Origin: Misgurnus anguillicaudatus
Taxonomy: Eukaryota; Chordata; Actinopteri; Cypriniformes; Cobitidae
Assembly: GCF_027580225.2 (NCBI RefSeq)
Contig: NC_073340.2
Location: forward strand, 35,498,001-35,562,000
Direction of reading: 5' to 3'
DNA: 64,000 bases
The notes below the pieces were generated by a model that worked only from the letters and a program-made list of their open reading frames with translations, ran no database searches and was not told where the DNA came from. This document shows, piece by piece, positions 45,143 through 57,100 of this stretch. Every line of letters starts with the position of its first letter. The first letter of the stretch is position 1. The position numbers and the translations under genes are program-made.

Positions 45143-48100
45143 CTGTGAATGAAGGACACCACATGGTAAAGTTGCAAAACGCACACAATTTTTTTTATTT
45201 AACGCATTTCAAGTAATTGTATACCTGAGATCTTTTCAGACAAGACCAGAGGACCCATGGATATGGAAGCACTGTCATGGAAGTCCAGAGACCTGCCTTC
45301 CCTCTGACGGCATCCAGGATAACAATGCTTAGGGTGGATTATAAGAATTTAAAATTGAGAAAATACAAGAGCCATTCAATGTCATAACAGTTACATATGT
45401 TCCTCATGGTAATAGATCTAAAGGCCAGCAAAGACCTACCCAGTGCCCATGCGCAAAGACCCACACAGTACCGATCCATGTGCCTTTTATTTAACTGTAG
45501 TAAGTGGGGCTTTTAAAATGTAATTTATATATTTGTTTTGGCTTAGTATCCGAGGTGGGGTCATGCCCATTCATACTGAGGCATGCAATCTTAAAAAAAA
45601 TATATTTTCTTCACTTCTCCAAGGTTTCGCCATTTAAATCACGTACTTCATTCTGGATGCAATGAACTTAATTATTTTATTAATTATATTACAAACCCAG
45701 ACTCAGTTGCAGGCACATTTATAATTACCCTGTAATGAAAAAAATGTACCCACTCTTTTATAAAATCCCCATAAAACCTTGACAGTCTCATAGATCAAGT
45801 TGTTTCTTATTTGAGCAATATGATGTCACATTGCTTAGGCCCCGCCCATGACTGCTGACAGACTCTGCCGTATAAGTGTAGTTTATGCCCTGAGTGAGTT
45901 GCACACTCACGAGTAGCCTTTTTTTTCTATCCTGGCTACATAATCAGTCAGCACACCATAGGATTTTCCTAAGCCCCATCCATCCCCAGCACCACGTTGC
46001 AAAACTACTGGAGTTCTCCCTACTATTCATTTTTTAATATTGAAAACTCTTTAAGAGTTATACGAGAGTTTGTAAACTCACCGCTGAGCAGTTACTGCTG
46101 GCCAGAAGACAAAGATGAACACCACAGTGCAGGTAAATCTTAGTGGTGTTGGCAGTAAAGGTAAACATGCCGAAGGAGAAACGGCTGGATGTCGAGACAC
46201 CATTCTGAAGAAGCTCCACTGTCACGTCATTTGTATTAGGACACCTGAGATTATTTGAAAACATATTGAATTGTTAGGTGCTTTGTGCTGTATATCATCA
46301 TAAGTTGACCTAATTTAGTGGTATGATTTGCATTTTTTGAAAAAGCTTTAAAATAATGTGCAAAATGTGAAAAAGCTGTAAATTGGTTTTTGCATAAAAT
46401 GATTTGGATGCTGTAAATTTTGAAGTCAAGTAGGATGAAAGTGGGCTAAAAAAACATGCACAGAGTTCTTATTGTTTGGCCTAAGTGGATGCTTCCGGGT
46501 TTTATAACTAAAATGTGGGTAAAAGTGCTGCCTGGTGGATAAATGTTGAAATACGGATTGCCGGAAAAACTTGGCAGGGAAGCGTTTTCTCTTAATTGAC
46601 AAGTTAACTGATCAATGGCAGGGAAAGAGTTAATAACTGCCGCTGTTCATGAGCGGGACTTTAATATTTTCATGTAAATTTTAATCTATCATGACATATT
46701 ATTTATCATTGGAAAGGTCTGTAGTCAGTCTGAAAGAATGTAGTTTTCATATTTTAAACCCTTTAAGCAGTAATAATAATGCAGTGACAGTAATTTATTA
46801 ATTTGTGACAAGAGTATGCAGCAAACCATTGACACCTAGTGGCTGTTGTTGGTAAAACCACTACAAGTGTAACACAAAACTATTTTTTTATATTATAATT
46901 ATTATATTATGTTCAAAATATATACTTCATTGCATTATTTTCAGTCATTACAATAATTAATATTTTCACCTCCAGACACTTCCATGAAAAACATTAAACT
47001 GTGTTTTTTAAAACAAGACCAAGAATAGGATTCAAGACCATAAAAAGGCCAGATTTATATTAATTTGAAGGTGTACATCACCTTGTCACCCCCCCCACAC
47101 ACACACTCAAAAATGTCTGCGCCAGTTTAGGGGTTAAAGTGAGTACATTATGAGACAACTCTTATTATTACTATGTACTATACTATTATATACTTTCATT
47201 ATTGACTGTAAATATACTAATACATTATATTAATAATAGCTTTAACGATATTGCTTTGTATTTTCAAAGAAATGTTTGTCTCTTACTCTCCAGTGATGAG
47301 ATCCCAGCCCTGACTGTAATCTGGATCATTCACAGGTGTAGCCCAACATCGGTCAATCACTGTGGCAAACTGTCGACTGTCAACCCCATCAACACGAACC
47401 TCAACAAAAATCTGCTGGTTGAGTTCTACATTCACATTACCATTGAAGGGCTGAGAGAACCCAACATCCTGATATGGGATCATTCGAACCTGATACCTCC
47501 CTTCACCAGCAGGAAGGGTCCTGTGAACAATGCTGTTGAGTAACAGACAGAAAGTTGTTGTTGAAGGTTTTATAGAATATTACCACATATTTACTAAATA
47601 CCATCAATCTGCATAATGAATTAGCTGAGATGGAATCACAACACTAAAAATAACCTCTCCAGTGGATTGATTTCCATATTCATGGAAAGTGTTTGGCTTA
47701 AAGCGTAAATGCAGCTGAAAGATAGCTTCAGTTTTCTCTCTCTGGTAATGAGCCCTTTAGCTGAATCTGATGTCCCCAGAATAAAGTTCTCATAGATGTA
47801 ATGAGTGCCATTGGCCACAGACAACAAACAAAATATTACAATATTTTAGATTAATTAGAATTTCTTTATATTGTTAATAGTAACTGAAGCAGCACTGAAA
47901 ATTGCTAAAACTAAAACAAATGAGTCAGGAATTTATTCATTTATGGTCATTTTTCAAGCCAATTGTGCTCTGAGACATAAGTGTATGTGGATACTGAGTC
48001 TTACCACAAGATTTGTACCACAGATGTGTTCATTGTTATCAAAACTAAACTCCACTCGGCCATTCTGGATGATTCCTCTGCATCTGGGATCATTAAGGTG

Positions 48101-51100
48101 CAGGTCATGAGCTGAAAAACCAGCTTCAAAGAGCTGACAGCGGGATATAGATATAGATCCCGTACTGCTTTCACAGGTTTGAGATGTACCTGACAGAAAA
48201 AAGAAACAGATTGTTAACATTAGGGGAAAAAGAGAAAACATGACTGAAAATGTTATATTCATGTGGAGACATGATTCGAACCAAAAGAGTCAGATCTGGG
48301 ATGGTCCTCATTGCAGAAACAGCCGTAAACACCATTCTTCTCTCCACACCATTCATCTTCAGTACAATTGAGCTCAGAACAACAGTCTCCCACATCTTAG
48401 AGGAGAACCACATGATGAATTAAATATATAATGCATTTACTCAACACATTAATGGTTTTGCATGATGCAGTATCCTCATTCATAGATATAAGTATTAGTC
48501 CAAGAAGACTCCAAAATTAGCCAGCACAACATAAAACCTACTGAGTAAACCTTTAATCCTGCATTGACTAGCAGAATCATCATTTTGACCTCTAATATAA
48601 TGTCCTATCTGGCAGCAGTCTAGTACTACAATGTAATGTTGAGCATTGTTGACTTACTGCAGCATGGACTAGAGCGCCACTCTGGGATCTGTATGCCCAA
48701 GATGACACAAGCCGCCTCATAACCCTGAACAGATGAACGCAACATGCCATTCTCTGGTGTGTAGAGACACAGGTCATAAACACAGGAGTAGTAGTACGGT
48801 GCAGGGTCAACATAAAGATGGCATTGCTGGAATGGTCCAGTTTTGTTGGTTATAATAGCGCAGAGATCAGAATACTCCTTTTTAAATGGACAATCATTCG
48901 GATTAGCGGCCCGATCACTGGCACCACATCTGAAAAGGACACAGCAACCAAGATAAGCAAAGGTAAGTCCAGCAATTGCTATGCTAGCTTAGTACAAGCC
49001 AAAGCTATGTTTTTAACCAACTCTGTTTCAAAGCCAGAAACTAAGTGATGATGCACAATTGGTAAAAAAATATATTAACAACACAAAAGTCCTTATATTG
49101 AAGTATTAAAATCTTAAGATTGATTGACTGTTGGCTTCACATTGTCCCTTGCATTGCACCAACTGCATTGGTTTTATGATCTTTACAGTCAACAATTCAC
49201 AGAAAGAAACAAGGATGCAGGAATGTCTTGCAATCCTGCCATGGTGGCATCTAGCTAATTTGTATTTATCATTGTTGTTTCACTGTTATCCACATGATAT
49301 TAGATCTGGACCCTATTTCTGGGTCAAGACCCAACAGTAAGTCCCACACTTCTTACCCTGGTGTACTGGTGTCTGATATCCAGCTGTTGCCAAAGTCATT
49401 ATCATTAGGTGCAAGGTCTCCGTTGGGTGATGCGATATCATCTGCTGGGTCTCCATTGTAATTGCCACACATTCCACATACGGATCCATGGTAACTTTGG
49501 CTTAATCTGACTAGAAGGGTGCTATGGCCATCAAAATGGACCAGAAGTTTGTTGAATGCATTCACAACCACAAATCCCTGCTCTTCATATACCGCTACCA
49601 GATTATGGGCTTGAGAAGCTGAGTCAGAGTAATTCCCATTAACCTGGAAGGGAAGTTAGACAATTGAGACAAAAGAAAGAAAATTAGGACATATGTATTT
49701 GTATCAACAATTTAAGATGTAACTCACTTTGACTTGTTTGGTCTGTTCAATAGTTATTTGCGTCTTTTGTCCATGGTGAGACACCCAAACATGCACTACA
49801 GACACAAATGACACTGCCATGTTTCCACGGTGTCTGTTGGTGGCCACCACACGGAACTCCAGATCTTCATCAGTAACAGTACCACAGGTCTGGGCAATTT
49901 CATATGAACATGTTCCCTGGTAAGAAATTACACAATTAAATGTTTTTCTTTTTTGTCTTTGGCACTTTTAATAGTATTAGGTCATCGGGTAGCTAGGATG
50001 TAGAAAGTTGTGATCTTTGCACTATTGGTAGATTTATGTCAATCAGTTAATACCTGAAAGTGGGCGACAGCCCCATCAAAGGTGATGTAGTGAGGGTCAC
50101 CCCACACGGAACATGTGGACATTTCACCATAGCAGCCACGATGTCCATTTCTTACTGTACACTCCATAGTCAATGGGCAAGAGGATGCAGAACAACGCAG
50201 ATCATTTGGGCCAAAACACTCACAACGTTGAGAACATTCTGAATTCCAGAACTCTTCACCCATCTATGAAAAACATCAATGATTAACTTTGTCCAAAATG
50301 GATGAAAAATGTATTCACTATGAAAAAACAATTATGTCATTAGTCCATTAAACTAGACACAATATTTTGTTTTAACTAAAGTTTTTAAATACAGTAATCA
50401 TTAGGTATCAAGCACAATTGTACAACCATCTTTTTCATCACTCACATCATAGTAGAATCCGTCATACAAGCAGCCGCATTGCTCTACAGGTACACAGAGT
50501 CCTGCGCTCCTCACAAATCCATCATTACAGAAACAACCCTCTGAACATGTGTGTTCACAACTAGCATCAACGCTGCTGGCACACGTATGACCACAGTCTG
50601 TGCCACACAATTCATAGTGACTGTTCTCTAACTGACACTGCATGACTGTCAATGAAACAAACAAAATGCTTGCATAGTAACACATAATTTAAGATAAAAA
50701 TTAAATGACAGAAATTAAATATAAAATTGAGACTAACTGGTGGTTTTCCTTATATCTGCCCAATTCCAGTCACTTACCACAGGATGCACTTTCTCTCCAG
50801 GGGAAGACAACAGCATTGGCAGATTGACAAGCCCTCATATAGGATTCCAAAGAGTGGCACAAGACATCATTACTGTTTCCAGAGAGGCACACGTCAAATG
50901 AACAGTCATTAAAGTATGCTTGTGGATCTACAACGGCATGGCAGAAGCTAAATGGGCCCTGATTGTCCTTGATGATCTCACACAGACTTTGAGCAATGGT
51001 TTGATCTTGGCACAATGGACCATCTACAGGTCCATCACTGCATTGCACTTCATCCTCAACCCTCCATTCTGCTCCAAACTGATCTGCTGATGGTGCCAAA

Positions 51101-54100
51101 GAACCTGAAGGAGTCATGAAATCATCTTCTGTATGACCATTATAGTTACCACAGAGTCCACAGGTAACTCCTCTGTAGTCTGCAGGTACAATGACGTTTA
51201 CTGCCCAGAAGCCATAAGTCACACTGAAACCAAAGTCAGTTGAAACAACTATTTGTGATCCAGTGGAGTAGACAGATACCCGGCCAGAGTCAAGTAGGAT
51301 GGGAAGGTTCCGGATCTCTCCATCAACCTGATTGAAAGTGAATCCAACAGTTTGCTCATAATAGTTGGATAATATTGTCTTTTCTTTGGTATTACAATAA
51401 ATGAGACTTACTTACCTGAACAGAAGAATAACCATTCATGTCCTGTGACATGTGTACCAGATGCTCAGAAACATTGACAAAAACCTCAACGGTCATTGAC
51501 ACTGTGAGTCCCTGCCAAGCCTCATTTCTTGCATCCACCTGGAAGACCGGAAGCCCACGAGTGTCATTACATACTGTGGCCAGCACATATGTGCACGTGC
51601 CTTGAAAATCAAAGTAGGTTCCATCAAAAGACTTATAATGGGGGTCTCCTGAAGCAGAACAGCTAGCATGTGACCTAGCATGGCAGCCGTACTCTCCCTC
51701 CACCACACTGCAGACTTCTTGTTCACTGCAAGATGATGGTGTGCATTGGACATTTCCAGTAATTCCATTACAAACGCACAGAGACTGACACTCTTCACCA
51801 TGCCAGAACTGCTCTCCAGGCTGCCGATAACGTCCAGCATAGTGGCAACCACAACCTGTTGGAGGCACACACTGATCTCCATTCAGAACAAGTCCATCAT
51901 TACACTGGCATCCCTCCTGGCACTGCAGAGTGCACTGGAAGGGAAATGAGAGACTAGGGCAGGATGCAGGACAGGATGTGCCACACAATTCATAATGGGT
52001 ATTTAGTGGACATGTGGATTCTGGAATAACAAAGCATAATTACAAAAAGGAGAATGGAGAAAAATGATCAGCAATTTGCAGCTCAATAAAAAGGAATTAA
52101 ATAAAGAATATTCAGTATTCATTTAAGTGTCCAAATCTCATAAGTTGCAAGATACTAACCACAAGAGGTAAGGTTTCTCCACTCTCCAACTGTGATGCCA
52201 TTCTGTTGGCAGTGCAGTGTGTATCCCCGCAGGGCCTCACATAGAGCCTCCCTGGCACCGCTTGTCTGCTCCAACATTTGAATACAATCTTGTATGCGCT
52301 GTGAAGGGTCTAGTGTTCTGCTGCACTCAGCAAATGGTCCATCAGGTATGGTCATGATGCTGCAGTGCTCACTGAACTGACTCATGTTCTGATAGTATCC
52401 TTTTTCCCAGTGGTCATCTGTGTCCTCACAGTGGGCTGAAAGGGACCCATCACGCCAACTGTCTGCAAATATCTGGGTGTTGTTCTGTAGGACACCATCT
52501 GGGCTGTAAAACTCATCGTTAATGTTTTCATTGAAGTTTCCACATAGACCTCCAAGTGTACCACTGTAAGTGTTTGGTGCTGTGATTCGGACAATGTGTG
52601 GCCAGTCAGCTCTAATGGTCACCCCAAAGTTTGTTTCAAGAACAAATCCTCTCACACTGCTGTGATAGATGCGTATCTGACTGGAACCAACACTGATGGG
52701 CAGACTAACCATCTGTCCGTCTATCTGTGTATGAGAATCGAGAACAAATGTTGAATGATCTAGTATATGAATAATTTTAATGCTAGTTAAGTTGTTTTTA
52801 ATGAAGGAATACAGGAATGAGAAAAACATTCTGGCTAACCTGAACATTGCTTTCCTCTCCCATTTCTATGGAGACCAGAGTTCCTTCTGCCTCAAACTTA
52901 AGGAACCTAGCAAAATCTTGAGGAACTCTAGGCACTTTCTCCACTGTCACAGCAAAATATGGTAGTTGTGTTGGCCCCATCACTCTTGCAAGGATCATTC
53001 CACAAGCTCCAGGATATTTGAAGGTTTGTCCATCAAAGGTATGATATGAACCTAGGCCTTCAACTGAACAAGTAGCATAGCTGGTGGGTCTGCAGCCTCT
53101 AACACCGTTATGAACTTTGCACACCTCTGCTGGACCACACTGGTGCTGATTGCAGATCATTGTCCTGTTGCTGCAAACACATTCCCTGCCACAGTCCTCA
53201 TCCAACACTACTGACTGTCCCTCAGCGTAATAGAATCCCTCAAAGGTGCATCCACAGGCTGCTTCAGGTACACATGTACCAGCACTGAGAATGTACCCAT
53301 CATCACAAATACAGCTCTCCTGGCCCGGCAAGGGGCAGTTAATCGGAGCAGAGGGATCACTGCAGGTGGCAGGGCAGCTTGTTCCTTGTGCCTCAAAATG
53401 GCTGTGCTCAATAGGGCAATTCATCTCTGGAATGGGAGGGTTTACAGTAAGTAAGAAAAAGCAACAATCTCTGATCTTTCTCCTACAGTATCACAGTGAT
53501 TTAAGTTAAATGCAAATTGTCTTACCACAAAATCCCTGTTGTCTCCAGTGGCCTAGTTGTACCCCCTGTTGTTGGCATTGAGCAGCATACACATTGAGAG
53601 CCTGACACAGAATCGGTTGGTATCCTCCTCCTAGGCAAAGATCGTAGACACAGTTTTCTATGTATGTCTGTGGTGAAAACACAGAGTGGCAGGCAGCAAA
53701 AGGACCAAAAACATCTCCTAGGATCCCGCAGTGGTTTGCATCACTGTAAACACTCATGTCATTTGTATTACAATTAGCACAAGCCAGACCTGCACACCTG
53801 ACATTATGACATTCAGGGTCTGGGTCTCTGTCTACTTTCCAAGAGTTGGCAAAGTCCACATCTGAGCTCAGTATCTCTCCAGAAGGAGAACGGAAATCAT
53901 CTTCAGGATGCAGGTTAAAGTTTCCACACAGACCACATGTTGCATTCTGATATTCGTAAGGCACTGATATGTCGACCCAGCTGTATGAATCATATGTAAC
54001 AACCAAACCAAAGTCTGTGCTGATGACCAAGGTGAAACCTGACTGATAGACCTGGATGGAGCCATTGTTCAGTGTGAATGGCGTTGCTCTTAAGGTCCCA

Positions 54101-57100
54101 TTAACCTGGACAATTTTGACACAAGATATTTTAGGGTCATGAAAAGATAATACAATTTAAACAGTAACAGCAATACAGTGACAATATACTGTAATACTGA
54201 CCTTTGCCTCATAATAGTTATCTTTAATCAGTTCAATTTCTTGATCATACACAAACACTCTGACCATCCGAGTCCATGACACACGTGTACTACCTCGATG
54301 ATCATTTTTGCCCTCAATGCGATAATATTGCAAATCATTTCCACAAGCCTAAACAATGATACAACATCAGAATCATTCATGAATTACAAATTAAATCACA
54401 CCCTCTTATAAAATATAATTTCATAAAAAACTTTGTTTCACAAAGCTAACCTCAGAGAGAACGTAGGTGCAAGTTCCTTGAAAGTGAAAAATCTGATTGT
54501 CAAAGGTGTAGTAGTGAGGATCTCCTATGATGGTACAGGTTTGTCTTGGAATGTACTGACAAGAGTATTGGAAAGCTGCTGCACGACATGCTTGGGAATA
54601 AGTGCAGGGTTCCATGCTGCACTGGAGGCCACTTCTGGTACAGGTGCATCTCTCCTGACAGGTGGCATCACTCCAGAAAGAATCTCCCAATTGCACTGAT
54701 AAACCTGAAACAAAGACTTACTGTATTATGTATATAAACACCAAATATCATTTTTCAAGGACTAGAAGAGAACCAGCTTAGATCCACATGAGTTTAAATG
54801 TTAATCCAAGCTGGTTCATTCTGCTTTGTTGTTCAGCATCCAAAACTCCTGACATGGTAGCTTCACCATGTCAACAATCTGCATGTCAACTGTTAATATC
54901 GAATATGCACTGGGAAAACTGGGAAAATAAAATTACCATTGAACTGACAGCCACGTGGTCCATAATCTGTTCTGAAGGCCCATCTGCCTGTAACATTGAC
55001 ATTGGTGCTGTATGTTAAGCCTGTAAAGTCAGTCTGAAGTGATCCAGTAACTGAGAAATAATAGCTGGAGTCCATGTTTTCATAACCGGCCTAATTTTTA
55101 GAAAAAGATCCACATGCCTACTTAGTCATTTACTTACAGATAATACAATTAGATTAGATTTTCTTTTATTAAATTTTCATAATGTTCATACCTGTACATA
55201 TCGCTGTGATGAAGCAATTCTACCATAGTTCATTAAAACAAATGAGAGATGGCCATTTGAAATCAAAACCACTTGGAATGATGTTTCCTGTAAGTATATA
55301 AGCAGTTTTTCAATATTGAAAAGTTAGTCATTGTTTTGCTATTTAAATATTTTATTGGACAAAATTAAACCGGGTTTCTTACAGTTCCTGAATATGAATA
55401 ATATGCCACTCTGTCCCAAGTTGCAACAAAGACCCATGAAGCAGAGAAGCTCAGATCAGGGAAGTATTGGTTTATGTCTTGTGTAGCTTGCGTCAGGACA
55501 TCACCAGAGGTGTACTGCTGATATGAGATCACACCATTCCCACGATTATCAATATCAGTCCAGAATGGAGCGATGATATCTTTGCCACCATGACCTGGGA
55601 AGCTGTATGGAGAGTAGCTGTACCATGATCCATCAAAAGTCAAGTGTCCATTGTTGTTGACCTGAGAAACATGGATTTATTATAATGGACAGAATCTTTA
55701 AAAAGTCATTTCATAATCTTTCAGATCTGAACCGATTCGTAAAGAATGAATTTCATATAAATGTTTACTTACATAAATTTGGTTGTATGTGTGTCCAAAA
55801 AATATAAACGGTTGCAGAAGGTAGATGACTGCAGAACTTCCATCATCAGAGCGTTCATTATCTGTGTCTCCAGATCCAAATGGATAAAATGGGACTGAAA
55901 TAAATAGAATAAGGCCATCTTCAGTATGTACTACATTAACAATAATGTTAAAATGCACACTATTTCTAGAATCAAACACAAATCATCAATTGTGCTCTGA
56001 AATGTTTTGCAACCACAAATTTCACACAGTTATGTTCAATTTTATACTCAAGCAATTCAGTAAAACAGTCCTCCAGACTGTTACCTGATTATGAAACAGC
56101 ACATACCAGTTATATTGTCAGTGGTTTCTCCTATTGAAGTCGTCTCTGGAACAACAGTCGTATCAGTAAAGTTCCAACCATCTAAAATAAATGAACAAAC
56201 ATTAAATAAAGAACTAATAAAGAACTTGAAAAGTTTTGACACTAACGTAAACACCATTTGTCAATTTAGTAATTCAGTCCTCCAGACTGTAACCCAACAG
56301 AGGATACAGCACATACCAGGTTCAGTGGTTTCTCTTATTGAAGTCGTGTCTGGTACAACAGTCGTATCAGTAAAGCTCCAACCATCTAAAAGAAGTGAAC
56401 AAACATTAAATAAATAACTAATAAAGAAAGAACTTGACAAAGTTTTTGACACTGACATAAACACCATTTGTCAATTTAATACTAGTCTTCCAGACAGTAA
56501 CCCAACAGAGTATACAGCACATACCAGTGTAAGTGGTTTCACTTCTTGAAGTCGTCTCTGGTTCAATAGTTGTATCAGTAAAACTCCAACCATCTAAAAG
56601 AAATAATCAAACCTTAAATAAAGAACTAATAAAGAAAGAACTTGAAAAGTTTTGACACTGACGTAAACACCATTTGTCAATTTAGTAATATAGTCCTCCA
56701 GACGTTTACCCAACAGAGGATACAGCACATACCAGTGTTAGTGGTTTCTCTTATTGAAGTCGTGTCTGGTACAACAGTCGTATCAGTAAATCTCCAACCA
56801 TCTAAAAGAAGTGAACAAACATTAAATAAATAACTAATAAAGAAAGAACTTGACAAAGTTTTTGACACTGACATAAACACCATTTGTCAATTTAATACTA
56901 GTCTTCCAGACAGTAACCCAACAGAGTATACAGCACATACCAGTGTAAGTGGTTTCACTTCTTGAAGTCGTCTCTGGTTCAATAGTTGTATCAGTAAAAC
57001 TCCAACCATCTAAAAGAAATAATCAAACCTTAAATAAAGAACTAATAAAGAAAGAACTTGAAAAGTTTTGACACTGACGTAAACACCATTTGTCAATTTA

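Noticed and set aside
47202..50912. Plus-strand frames across the tectorin exons
   Set aside because: They are antisense to exons with continuous phase and splice sites on the minus strand.
56091..56883. Frames of 63-108 codons through the mini-exon array on both strands
   Set aside because: They cross splice sites and introns; only the 69/75-bp exon parts fit the gene frame.
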